Assembly: GCF_024919295.1 (NCBI RefSeq)
Contig: NZ_JANWTC010000006.1
Span: 62,001-126,000, forward strand
Direction of reading: 5' to 3'
Source of the DNA: Corynebacterium lemuris
Lineage (GTDB): Bacteria > Actinomycetota > Actinomycetes > Mycobacteriales > Mycobacteriaceae
DNA length: 64,000 nucleotides
Numbering within the stretch: the stretch's first letter is position 1; each line of letters starts with the position of its first letter. Under the pieces are notes generated by a model. It had not been told where the DNA came from. It did no database searches and saw nothing but the letters and a program-made list of their open reading frames with translations. Of the stretch, positions 1 through 6,941 are shown piece after piece. The translations under genes were made by a program, and so were the position numbers.

Positions 1-129
1 GCCCCAGTCTGCCAGTCCTGCAACTCGCGCCGAAGTAATCTCCCACTTAATCAAACGATGGAGCTGGCTGTCCACGCCGACGTTGCTGTCTCCGACTTCC
101 CCGAAGAATATTCGCATTACCTGAGCTGA
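1..129 (+). CDS. 3' end of an upstream prophage gene (partial, frame uncertain)
   Basis: The window opens inside an open frame that ends with TGA at 127-129, just before a terminator. The visible tail is 42 residues and ends ...SDFPEEYSHYLS. A second frame is open to a TGA at 122-124, so the reading frame is not certain. Position directly before the lysis genes suggests a tail or structural phage gene, but no family is recognisable. Confidence 0.25.
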   Translation, partial: APVCQSCNSRRSNLPLNQTMELAVHADVAVSDFPEEYSHYLS

Positions 130-147
130 TAGCTCACCGAAAAGATA

Positions 148-178
148 CCCCTGACCGCCAGCCGGTCTGGGGTTTTCT
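148..178 (+). terminator. Rho-independent terminator before the lysis genes
   Basis: CCCCTGACCG (148-157) pairs with CGGTCTGGGG (163-172), with one T-T mismatch and a 5-nt loop, followed by TTTTCTT. It separates the upstream phage gene from the endolysin. Confidence 0.75.
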
Positions 179-198
179 TATTGCCAGAAGGAGGATAT

Positions 199-1584
199 AT
201 GTCACGACAATGGCCCCTGAAAAAGGGGACCTACACCCTCACATCCGGCTTCGGCCCGCGGTGGGGGGTTCACCACAGCGGCCTGGACTTCGGTGCGCCA
301 GATGGCACACCGTTCTACGCCTGTGCGGGTGGCACCGTCACCCACATCGGCCCTGCCTCCGGCTACGGGCAGTGGATCGTCATCGACCACCCCGCATCCG
401 AAGGGGGCGGCTGCACTGAATATGGACACATGTGGAACGCCTACGCCACCGGCCTGAAAGTTGGGGACTGGGTGAACGCGGGTCAGCTCATCGGCTACGT
501 CGGTAGTAATGGGCAGTCCACCGGACCACACCTCCACCTGACCGTGTGGGAGTACGGCTACGGCGGGAAACGGATTGATCCCGAGGTGTGGCTTCAAGGC
601 AGGCCCCACCCCGGTGAAACCGCCCCCCCATCTCCGAGCGTGAAATCGGAAACGTCGCAGGCCACGACCCTGTTCGGGGTTGATTTGTCTAACCACCAGA
701 ACGGAATTTCCTGCAAGCGGATCGCCGACGAGGGTTTCCGCTTCTGCCTCATCAAGGCTACCGAGGGCACGTGGAAAGACCCGATTTTCCGGTCCCACCT
801 CAAGGACGCGCAGGGCACGGACATGCACGTTGCAGCCTATGTCTACGTGCGGCATGAGAAGAACGGTCGGGAGCACGCCCAGGCGCTCCACGATCAGCTG
901 CAGGGTGACACCAGCGTCCCAGTGGCCCTGGACATCGAGAACAACTCCGGTTCCAGCGTGGCGCACTGGAAGCAAATTCGGGACGAGATCGAAAAGCTCG
1001 GTTACAAGGTCATCTTGACCTACATCCCGAAGTGGTACTGGAAAGATCACGCCGGCCGCCCCAACCTGGTGGGCCTGCCGCCGCTGTGGACCAGCAACTA
1101 CGGTGCCGCCACCGAGGGGTACGCCAGCGTCATCTACTCCCGTCGTGACCGTGCCGGTTGGCAGGGCTACGGCGGGCTGGACGTGGCGGTTTTCCAGTTC
1201 ACCGAGAAGGCACAGGTCGCCGGTTGGAAGATCGACGCCAACGCTTTCGAGGGCACCGAACAGGACCTTGCACGACTCTTCAACTCCACTACGAAAGACG
1301 AGGACCCATTCATGGCACTTACTGATGATGAGCAGCGTGAACTGCTCGACAAGACCCGCAGGGTGCACCACGAACTCACCCACGAATTCCAGTCCCTGGT
1401 CCGCGACGAGAACGGTGTCCAGTCGGAGTGGCGGGGCACCCTCGTCGGCATGGTCTTGCAGTTGGACCGCAAGGTGGAGAACATGCACCGGGACATCATG
1501 CCGTGGATTGTCACGACCCTGGCGGGCACCGCCGACAAGATTAGAGCCACCCTGACCCGGAAGGACACCCCGAATGACGACTAA
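199..1584 (+). CDS. Phage endolysin: M23 peptidase + GH25 muramidase
   Basis: A bifunctional peptidoglycan hydrolase of about 461 aa that lyses the host at the end of phage growth. Residues ~10-135 are an M23 (LytM/lysostaphin-like) peptidase domain with the metal-binding HxxxD (H26, D30) and HLH (111-113) motifs. After a Pro/Ser-rich linker (~138-157), residues ~158-370 form a GH25 lysozyme domain with the FGVDLSNHQ start (D162) and the catalytic DIE (245-247). The last ~90 residues are an unassigned helical tail. ATG 199 is chosen because AGAAGGAGG ends 4 nt before it; the open frame extends upstream to a TTG at 181. It overlaps the next gene by 11 nt. Cutting both peptide and glycan bonds in one protein is typical of actinophage lysins. 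Confidence 0.92.
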   Translation: MSRQWPLKKGTYTLTSGFGPRWGVHHSGLDFGAPDGTPFYACAGGTVTHIGPASGYGQWIVIDHPASEGGGCTEYGHMWNAYATGLKVGDWVNAGQLIGYVGSNGQSTGPHLHLTVWEYGYGGKRIDPEVWLQGRPHPGETAPPSPSVKSETSQATTLFGVDLSNHQNGISCKRIADEGFRFCLIKATEGTWKDPIFRSHLKDAQGTDMHVAAYVYVRHEKNGREHAQALHDQLQGDTSVPVALDIENNSGSSVAHWKQIRDEIEKLGYKVILTYIPKWYWKDHAGRPNLVGLPPLWTSNYGAATEGYASVIYSRRDRAGWQGYGGLDVAVFQFTEKAQVAGWKIDANAFEGTEQDLARLFNSTTKDEDPFMALTDDEQRELLDKTRRVHHELTHEFQSLVRDENGVQSEWRGTLVGMVLQLDRKVENMHRDIMPWIVTTLAGTADKIRATLTRKDTPNDD

Positions 1585-1990
1585 GCCCCTGCATTGGCAG
1601 GACATTACCCAAGACCCGCTCGTCGTCCGCATTAAGGATGCTGGGGCGGAGGCTATCGCAAAGACCGACACGTGGAAGAAGCGTTACAACTCGTACACTT
1701 CCGCGGCGCAGGTTATCCTCCAACTGGCGAACCTGCTGGTGTTTGTGAACTTCGACATTCCCTGGTGGGCTTCCGTGATCCTCGCCCTGGTCATCGGTGC
1801 AGCGGAGGTTGTCATGCAGGCCCGGACCAAGACTCCGGTGACCCCGCATGTCGTGGCCCAGTTGACGGAGGTGGCGGAGCGGAAGGTCATGCAGGAACGG
1901 TTCGCGGAGGCACCCGCCCCCACGCCGGCCACCCCGAGGCCGGTAGTTCCCGGCCTGTCGTCTGGCCTCCCTTATTTCGACAGGGAGTAG
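1574..1990 (+). CDS. Putative phage holin-like membrane protein
   Basis: A 138-aa protein whose ATG overlaps the end of the endolysin gene. Residues ~45-80 hold a strongly hydrophobic stretch (ILQLANLLVFVNF ... ASVILALVIGAAEVV), long enough for two short membrane spans, flanked by charged ends and a Pro/Ala-rich C-terminus. Position directly after the lysin, small size and topology suggest a holin that lets the lysin out. No specific holin family signature is recognised, so the assignment rests on context. Confidence 0.6.
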   Translation: MTTKPLHWQDITQDPLVVRIKDAGAEAIAKTDTWKKRYNSYTSAAQVILQLANLLVFVNFDIPWWASVILALVIGAAEVVMQARTKTPVTPHVVAQLTEVAERKVMQERFAEAPAPTPATPRPVVPGLSSGLPYFDRE

Positions 1991-1994
1991 GCCC

Positions 1995-2447
1995 ATGCCC
2001 ATCGAGCGCCTGCCGGCCCGCCTGCGCCCGCCCTTGGAGAGGCTGCGGTGCATCTTGATGACGGACGCGGGGGTGATGTGGATTCTGGGGGTGGCGATGA
2101 TCGTGCGGGGTGTGTCTTATTTCGACCTCGGCTCGGTGGTCCTCTTTCACCCTGTGGATCGCTTCTTCCCGATCTGGGTGGACGCCGCCATGTGGATCGG
2201 GGTGGGGAGCACCCTCCTGGTCGCTTCTCGGTGGCACGCCACCCGTTTCGGCAGGATGACGCTTGCCGCGAGCACCGGTCTGATCGCCATGTGGGGCCTG
2301 TTGTTCTTGTTTAGTCCCCCAGCTCAGTTCGCGCAGAGAGGCGTTATGTATCTGGCGATCGCGGCCATCGTCATTTGGTCAATCTGGCGCGGGAAGCGAG
2401 GCGAAATACGCGTTCGGGAGGGAGCTGCCGATGGAGCCACCAGCTGA
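1995..2447 (+). CDS. Phage membrane protein, lysis cassette
   Basis: A 150-aa protein with about four predicted membrane segments (around residues 27-45, 57-80, 90-108 and 118-132) and a positively charged C-terminus (GKRGEIRVREG). It starts 4 nt after the previous stop, so it belongs to the lysis operon. It may be a second holin or a phage exclusion/membrane accessory protein. No family is recognised. Confidence 0.6.
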   Translation: MPIERLPARLRPPLERLRCILMTDAGVMWILGVAMIVRGVSYFDLGSVVLFHPVDRFFPIWVDAAMWIGVGSTLLVASRWHATRFGRMTLAASTGLIAMWGLLFLFSPPAQFAQRGVMYLAIAAIVIWSIWRGKRGEIRVREGAADGATS

Positions 2448-2757
2448 CATCACCGACGCCTGGGGCGTCCTCGCCGTCGCGGTCACCACCGCCGGCACCG
2501 TCCTCGTCGCGTGGCTGACCGCCAGGGCGAAGAAAGGCTCCGACCATCAAGACAAGGAAGCGGAGCCGGTCATCCGAGAGGTCGAGCACAAGGCGAACCT
2601 GCAGCCCGTCGTGGACGGCCTCGCGAGGCGGCTTGCTGAGCTGCAGATCATCGCCCAGGAGAAATACCCCGATGCTCTGTCCTTCATCCGCCTGGTCGGG
2701 CACCTGCACCCGGACCTGAAAGAGAAGATCCCAGGCCGAGTGCGCGACGACCTCTGA
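2431..2757 (+). CDS. Small phage membrane-anchored protein
   Basis: A 108-aa protein overlapping the previous gene by 17 nt. One N-terminal hydrophobic segment (~10-30, WGVLAVAVTTAGTVLVAWL) is followed by a basic, then helical, charged domain. This layout is common among the last small genes of actinophage lysis cassettes, where such proteins act as holins, antiholins or spanin-like helpers. The exact role is unknown. A terminator follows 26 nt after its stop. Confidence 0.6.
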   Translation: MEPPADITDAWGVLAVAVTTAGTVLVAWLTARAKKGSDHQDKEAEPVIREVEHKANLQPVVDGLARRLAELQIIAQEKYPDALSFIRLVGHLHPDLKEKIPGRVRDDL

Positions 2758-2782
2758 CTCCCTCACCCCTATTACATGGGCA

Positions 2783-2827
2783 CGCCCCCTGACTTCCCCC
2801 TTTCGGGAGGTCAGGGGGCGCTTTCTT
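2783..2827 (+). terminator. Terminator of the phage lysis operon
   Basis: GCCCCCTGAC (2784-2793) pairs perfectly with GTCAGGGGGC (2810-2819). The loop can form an inner stem, and CTTTCTT follows. Confidence 0.75.
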
Positions 2828-2879
2828 CGTTTCCGGGCCGGGTCTTTGCTGGCTGAGGGCTCTGGTGAAGTGCCCCCGG

Positions 2880-3638
2880 TTAGCGTGGCCGTCGCCAGGG
2901 GACGGGTCGCCGTGAATTCACTTCTGATACACGAGAAAAAGACTTCACCCAGGAGCTCATCGTCGGACTGATGTAGCCCAGGAGCTGGTATGCATCGTTG
3001 GCCCGTGCATGAACATTCATTTCGAGAAGCTGTTCCATATGAGAAGCTCGGTTCCTCAATACAACTAAACGCTGAAGACGCTGATAGACAAGTTGCTCGG
3101 CCGGTGTATCCAGAACTCTATTTACGCTGGCGCCTGCCGCGTAGGGGAAAGCGTGCACCAAGGCGTGATTCCACAGCAATTGCTTTTTTCGGCTACCCGG
3201 CTGGCTACTCGGCAGCAGCCGAGGCCACGTGCCGAAAGAAAGCTGGGCGAGAATGTCGTCATGGTTGATGGGGTCATCCTTACGGGGGTGATCCTCAGGA
3301 CGAAGATCCCTTGACCTGACGGCTTGGTCGTATGCCTTCTTTCGAGTATTGCCTAACACGCTAAGTTGAGAAGCTGAGTCGGTAATCCATTCTTCAGAAT
3401 GAAAACTGCCGCCAACTTTCGGCCGTGTAGCGTTCCAAGCCCGCAACTGTGTGTCGATGGCGTTGCGGACGGCCACCTCAGTGGGGCCAAGAATTTCCAG
3501 GAATGCGGTGGATATCTCGAGGTTCCATCGGTATAGATCTAGTGCCAGCGCCCGGTTGTTAGAGGCATCCGCTAGATAAGGGGTGAGCCGAGGGACACTG
3601 AGACTAGCTTCCAGTCTTGGCCATTGGGCAGCTGGCAT
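2880..3638 (-). CDS. Abi-like HEPN protein (AbiF/AbiD type abortive infection)
   Basis: A 252-aa protein of the Abi_2 family, which contains the lactococcal abortive-infection proteins AbiD and AbiF. Family landmarks are GPTEVAVRNAID (51-62), LSFGTWPRLL (133-142) and a C-terminal RNRASH (195-200), which is the R-x4-H signature of HEPN ribonucleases. It is transcribed opposite to the lysis operon, a common placement for phage-carried defence genes. Base composition is visibly lower in GC than the flanks, consistent with transfer. A TATGAT box on the minus strand (3678-3683) could be its promoter; the SD before the ATG is weak. About 85 bp upstream, divergently, lies a short RNA gene (3726-3797) that may be its antitoxin. 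AbiF has been reported as the toxin of an RNA-antitoxin system and a relative of Cas13; that this copy behaves likewise is inference. Confidence 0.8.
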   Translation of the reverse strand: MPAAQWPRLEASLSVPRLTPYLADASNNRALALDLYRWNLEISTAFLEILGPTEVAVRNAIDTQLRAWNATRPKVGGSFHSEEWITDSASQLSVLGNTRKKAYDQAVRSRDLRPEDHPRKDDPINHDDILAQLSFGTWPRLLPSSQPGSRKKQLLWNHALVHAFPYAAGASVNRVLDTPAEQLVYQRLQRLVVLRNRASHMEQLLEMNVHARANDAYQLLGYISPTMSSWVKSFSRVSEVNSRRPVPWRRPR

Positions 3639-3710
3639 CTGGGTACTTCCGTCATACGTGAAACTGGGGACTTTTGAATCATACGGTAGTGCACCGAAGG
3701 GCGAGAGTTT

Positions 3711-3719
3711 TGCTATGAT
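3711..3719 (+). promoter_or_regulatory. Extended -10 promoter for the small RNA
   Basis: TGCTATGAT is an extended -10 element (TGN + TATGAT at 3714-3719) with no good -35. It would start transcription near 3726, just before the two-hairpin RNA. Confidence 0.5.
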
Positions 3720-3725
3720 AAATCA

Positions 3726-3800
3726 TGAAAGGTACGGGCAGGACCCGTAGCTGTTATCCGAAGAGGTCAGGAGCCTGAAGCTCCTGACCTCTTCTCTATT
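3726..3800 (+). ncRNA. Small two-hairpin RNA next to abi gene (abiF-RNA-like candidate)
   Basis: A compact transcription unit with no ORF. A promoter-like TGCTATGAT is followed by hairpin 1, TACGGG (3733-3738) with CCCGTA (3744-3749) and a 5-nt loop. A single-stranded linker (3750-3760) leads to a 14-bp perfect terminator hairpin (3761-3774 with 3780-3793) and a pyrimidine tail. It sits immediately upstream of, and divergent from, the Abi-like HEPN gene. A conserved RNA motif called abiF RNA is known to occur near abiF/abiD genes, and the two-hairpin layout here resembles what I recall of it. Identity with that family is not verified. The terminator runs into the stop codon of the convergent 57-aa ORF. 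Confidence 0.6.
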
Positions 3801-3969
3801 CTTCGGTGATGATGATGTCGGTGGGGATGCAGCCGAGGCAGCCGGCGGCGATGTAGGTCAGTGCTTCGTTGTCGGGCTGGTGGGGGAGTCGGGCGAGGAG
3901 GGCGTCGAGGAGTTCGCGGCGGTCTTTGGCCACGATCCAATTTCCGCGGGAGTCGTCGAGGAAGATCAT
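3796..3969 (-). CDS. Hypothetical 57-aa protein
   Basis: A short ORF starting MIFLDDSRGNWIVAKDRREL and ending DIIITEE. It has good corynebacterial codon use, a weak SD (AGGG) 4-5 nt upstream, and two close cysteines (CLGC) near the C-terminus. No family is recognised. Its stop codon abuts the terminator hairpin of the convergent small RNA, so the two transcription units meet here. It probably belongs to the prophage accessory block. Confidence 0.6.
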   Translation of the reverse strand: MIFLDDSRGNWIVAKDRRELLDALLARLPHQPDNEALTYIAAGCLGCIPTDIIITEE

Positions 3970-4015
3970 GCCCTATTAGACTGCGCGGCCGGTCGAAAGG
4001 TTCCCGAGGCGAATC

Positions 4016-4043
4016 TTACAGACTCCGAATAGTCCGCTAGGCT
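4016..4043 (+). promoter_or_regulatory. Promoter of the Panacea operon
   Basis: TTACAG (4016-4021) and TAGGCT (4038-4043) are separated by 16 nt and lie upstream of the toxin-antitoxin-like operon. Confidence 0.45.
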
Positions 4044-4171
4044 GTCAGTTCAGGGGGAGGGGTGTAACGAAGATGACACAGCTGGGGGTGGGATCATGGA
4101 AAAACAGGGCAGCCCGGGTATCGTGGCTCCCGATCACTGAAACGCTTAGGAACTTCACGGAAGGAGACATC

Positions 4172-4624
4172 ATGGCGCCCGTCGTTCACAATGCCCTCCA
4201 AATCGCTCATTGGTTTGTTGCTTGGGCCGAGGAGCTGGATGCAGATCTCTCCAACCTGAAGCTCCAGAAATTGCTCTATTACGCCCAGGGAGAGCACATT
4301 GGTGCCACCGGGCGGAAGCTGTTTTTCGAGCCAATCCAGGCGTGGCAGCATGGCCCTGTGGTGGCAGAGGTCTATCACGAGGCTAAGAAGTGGGGTCGGA
4401 ACCCGATAGATCCCGACGAGTTCGTTCCCGAGAACTTCGACTGGGATGACTACTCCGATGTCCAGGACGAGCTCGTGAAGGTCTGGCGGGAGTACGGTGT
4501 CTACTCGGCATGGGCGCTTCGAGAGAAGACTCATGGCGAAGCTCCCTGGGTTGATGCCTTCCACCCGGGACGCAACGTCGAGATTACGGACGCAGCCCTC
4601 AAAGCGTTCTTCGGGACCCACTGA
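4172..4624 (+). CDS. Panacea-domain (SocA-like) antitoxin
   Basis: A 150-aa protein of the Panacea/SocA family (DUF4065), known as an antitoxin domain that neutralises many unrelated toxins. The family hallmarks LSNLKLQKLLYYAQG (26-40) and AWQHGPVVAEVYHE (57-70) are both clear. ATG 4172 is preferred because GGAAGGAG lies 6 nt upstream; the frame also has an upstream ATG at 4073, but its N-terminal extension does not look like the family. The next gene starts 8 nt after the stop, the usual two-gene toxin-antitoxin spacing. Such modules are often carried by prophages to stabilise the element or abort infection. Confidence 0.85.
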   Translation: MAPVVHNALQIAHWFVAWAEELDADLSNLKLQKLLYYAQGEHIGATGRKLFFEPIQAWQHGPVVAEVYHEAKKWGRNPIDPDEFVPENFDWDDYSDVQDELVKVWREYGVYSAWALREKTHGEAPWVDAFHPGRNVEITDAALKAFFGTH

Positions 4625-4632
4625 CACGGGAA

Positions 4633-5058
4633 ATGGGAAAAAAGAAGCGTCGGGGAACTCCGCCTGCAGATAAGCCGGATATCAAGCCGAGTGGGTCCCC
4701 TGAAGATCCCGGCTGTGTACGGCTCGGTTTCCGACTCCTTGAAAAGGGTTGGGGAGTGTCCGAGCTTACCCACGACAAGGCCCATGCCTTCCTTGAGAAG
4801 TGGGCAAAGCGTGGCTGTATGACTTGGGACGAGGTTAGAACGGCCGGAAAGCACAATTTGGGCTCCGAGTCTCTCCCCGCGAAAAGTATTCTTCCGCAAC
4901 TGCCTCATTGGATGGAGGCTGATCAAAAGTTGATCGTCCTTCGACATTTCGATCGGCTTGCCCAGGTGGGCATTAGGATCGGTGACACTTTCGAGGTGGT
5001 CTGGATCGAACCCGATTACAACAGGCTCTACTCTCATGATGGGAAGAATCGGCGTTAG
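4633..5058 (+). CDS. Putative toxin partner of the Panacea antitoxin
   Basis: A 141-aa protein with a basic, probably flexible N-terminus (KKKRRGTPPADKPDIKPSG). The central helical part (LTHDKAHAFLEKWAKRGCMTW) is followed by a C-terminal sheet-like part ending GDTFEVVWIEPDYNRLYSHDGKNRR. Location 8 bp behind a Panacea antitoxin gene makes it the likely toxin. The C-terminal pattern resembles conserved small proteins that occur in such pairs, but I do not recognise a toxin family or catalytic residues. Toxicity is inferred from context only. Confidence 0.6.
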   Translation: MGKKKRRGTPPADKPDIKPSGSPEDPGCVRLGFRLLEKGWGVSELTHDKAHAFLEKWAKRGCMTWDEVRTAGKHNLGSESLPAKSILPQLPHWMEADQKLIVLRHFDRLAQVGIRIGDTFEVVWIEPDYNRLYSHDGKNRR

Positions 5059-5410
5059 TCCACTCTTCTAGCTGGCTCCCTCCACGGGCGCAATATTGTC
5101 TTACTTTCTTCCCTGCCTCTCCAGAGAGCTCTTCGACTGTGGGTAGATGCGCTGGTCATTCAGGACGGGACTGGCTGGGGTCAATTTTCCCGCCGATCGT
5201 AGAAGAAGATGACGGGCACAGGGGGCAGGGGAAATCCCGCAGAAATCCCGCAACAGCCCCCATTCCCGCCATTTTAAGCGTTCTGGCCATTCCTGCCGCA
5301 CAGCCCTGACCTGCAAGAGCGTGAACCCGCAGGCCAGGATTCCCACCCCACCTCATGAGCTGGGTCAAGAACCCGCTGACCGCCACCGCCTAAGTCCCGC
5401 GGACGGTGAG
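5059..5410. other. Gene-poor segment, probable right end of prophage
   Basis: There is no convincing gene on either strand between the Panacea operon and the next terminator. It contains a short direct repeat (AAATCCCGC twice, near 5231-5252). Because clear phage genes lie to the left and ordinary chromosomal genes to the right, the prophage boundary (attR) is expected here or just beyond, but no tRNA end or core repeat could be identified without the left end. Confidence 0.4.
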
Positions 5411-5453
5411 AACCGCCCGGCCCTTCCAAGATGGAGGGTCCGGGCGGTTTTGT
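5411..5453 (+). terminator. Terminator hairpin, possibly shared by convergent genes
   Basis: AACCGCCCGG (5411-5420) pairs with CCGGGCGGTT (5440-5449). The inner CCCTTCC/GGAGGG extends the stem, and TTTTG follows on the plus strand. It also lies just downstream of the minus-strand 49-aa ORF. Confidence 0.65.
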
Positions 5454-5457
5454 CGTG

Positions 5458-5607
5458 TCAGGAGGAGAGGGCGAAGCGCAGGAGGACGCTGGCGGCGGAC
5501 AGTGCGATGGTGGCGGGCAGTGCCCACTCGCGGGGGATGCCGGTGATATCAGCCAGCATGTTGGCGCGGTCGCTGCTGAGGTCCTCGATGATGGTCATGG
5601 GGTCCAT
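5458..5607 (-). CDS. Hypothetical 49-aa membrane-tail protein
   Basis: A small ORF beginning MDPMTIIEDLSSDRANMLAD and ending in a hydrophobic segment (WALPATIALSAASVLLRFALSS). The SD GAAAGGA lies about 6-7 nt upstream of the ATG. The amphipathic N-terminus and single hydrophobic C-terminus suggest a small tail-anchored membrane protein. No family is recognised; the good SD and codon use support it being real. Confidence 0.6.
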   Translation of the reverse strand: MDPMTIIEDLSSDRANMLADITGIPREWALPATIALSAASVLLRFALSS

Positions 5608-5759
5608 GGTGGGTCCTTTCAGGGAGCGGTGTCAGTTCCGTGGTTGTGCGGGAGCGAGGCACTGATTCCTGGATTGTGACTCAGCCCACTAAAAAGGACG
5701 GTATCAGCACGGGGTGGTGTTGTCGCCGGAATCCATCGTATTCCCCGGGATCAGGGGTG

Positions 5760-5966
5760 TCATCGGGCACGAAACTTGGTGAGCTTGTGGGTACCGTCGC
5801 ACAGGGGTTTGATACCGGAGGCACCACAGCGACACAGGGCGATGACCTGGCGGTCGGGGCGCTGGGGTTGTTCCCCGGGTGCCGCGGCGATGGCGACATC
5901 CCCGCGCACCAGCAGGGGCCCGTCCGGGCAGACGGTGATGGTGACGGGTGCGTTGTTCTCGGGCAT
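5760..5966 (-). CDS. CDGSH iron-sulfur domain protein
   Basis: A 68-aa protein with the CDGSH [2Fe-2S] signature: C45-x-C47 ... P-x-C56-DGTH60 (CRCGASGIKPLCDGTH). Three cysteines and one histidine bind a redox-active cluster. It is the last gene of an apparent operon with a GT2 glycosyltransferase, a haem-oxygenase-like protein and a Mn catalase, which suggests a role in redox or iron homeostasis under oxidative stress. The spacing to the upstream gene is 3 nt. Confidence 0.9.
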   Translation of the reverse strand: MPENNAPVTITVCPDGPLLVRGDVAIAAAPGEQPQRPDRQVIALCRCGASGIKPLCDGTHKLTKFRAR

Positions 5967-5969
5967 GGT

Positions 5970-6941
5970 TCAGGCTCCTGTTTCGTTCCGGGATGTCAGG
6001 GTGCGTAGGGAATTGGCGGCGGTCAGCAGTCGGGCATTGTGGTAGCGGACCCCGCCACGGGCCCGTTCCAGCAGGGCCAGCCAGATGCACAGCCCGCGCT
6101 CCAGCACCCACACCGGGGCCCAGAAAGCGGCGGTACGAGGAAAGACGTCGTGCCCACCCCTGCGACGCCGACCGGTTTCAGCGACCAGGACCGTCCCGAC
6201 CAGCCCGTACAGCAACCACACAGGGCGCCGCAGCAGAAGAACGAGGACGGTGGGCAGGACCACGAGTTCGGCGGTCAGGCGGGCGGGTTGGGCGAAGCTG
6301 TCATAGGCCTGCCGGACGCGCTGGCGGAAAAAGGCTGCTGTGGTGGGCGGACGACGGGCCACGAACAGTTCATCGGCGGTCAACTCCCGGCCCCCTCGGG
6401 CGCGGACGGTGCGGATCAGCTCGAGGTTCTCAAAGAGCAGGTCACCGTCGTAACCACCAGCCAGGTACTCCAGCCGGACCCCGAGGGTGCCCGGGTAGTC
6501 GGAGCCGAAGGCACGGTTGATCAGGCTGCGGGCGGTGTCCCACCGGGCGTGCCAGGGCAGTGGGGACCCATCGGCGGTGACGAAATAGTTCTGGGGGCGG
6601 ACAATATCGACATCATCGAGCGCCGCGCAGATCCGCGCCAGGGTGTCCCTGGTGTGGCGCACATCATCATCGGCGATGATGACCTTCGGTTGTTCCAGGG
6701 TCGGCAGGGCGGTCAGGATGCCGGCGACCTTGCCGTTGAGCGCCAGGGCCGGATTCGCGGCGATGACGGTGACCTCCTCGGCGAATGCGGCCTGGTGACG
6801 GGCCCGGGCCGCGGGGGAAGAACCGTCCACGACGGTGACGCGGGCATACCGCACGATTTCTCCCAGATAGTCCGCGAGCTCCGCCAGGCCCTTGCCATCC
6901 GCCCACTTCAGGGGGAGGACATAGTCCAGCGCCAGGGTCAC
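5970..6941 (-). CDS. Family 2 glycosyltransferase, membrane-associated
   Basis: A 323-aa protein with a GT-A fold start (VTVVDGSS near 35-42) and a DDD metal/nucleotide-sugar motif (91-93, IADDDVRHT). A hydrophobic pair of helices (~225-260) anchors it in the membrane. Its ATG overlaps the stop of the upstream gene (ATGA), so translation is probably coupled. The acceptor is unknown; the constant company of Mn catalase and a haem-oxygenase-like protein suggests a stress-linked cell-envelope product. Confidence 0.8.
   Translation of the reverse strand: MTLALDYVLPLKWADGKGLAELADYLGEIVRYARVTVVDGSSPAARARHQAAFAEEVTVIAANPALALNGKVAGILTALPTLEQPKVIIADDDVRHTRDTLARICAALDDVDIVRPQNYFVTADGSPLPWHARWDTARSLINRAFGSDYPGTLGVRLEYLAGGYDGDLLFENLELIRTVRARGGRELTADELFVARRPPTTAAFFRQRVRQAYDSFAQPARLTAELVVLPTVLVLLLRRPVWLLYGLVGTVLVAETGRRRRGGHDVFPRTAAFWAPVWVLERGLCIWLALLERARGGVRYHNARLLTAANSLRTLTSRNETGA

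Noticed and set aside
202..1671. 489-aa open frame on the minus strand through the endolysin
   Set aside because: It is a codon-bias shadow; the plus strand encodes clear M23 and GH25 domains.
4073..4171. Longer start for the Panacea gene
   Set aside because: The extra 33 residues do not resemble the family and a much better SD lies before ATG 4172.
5101..5386. Minus-strand ORFs in the prophage/chromosome junction
   Set aside because: No SD, unusual composition and no family resemblance; kept as gene-poor segment.
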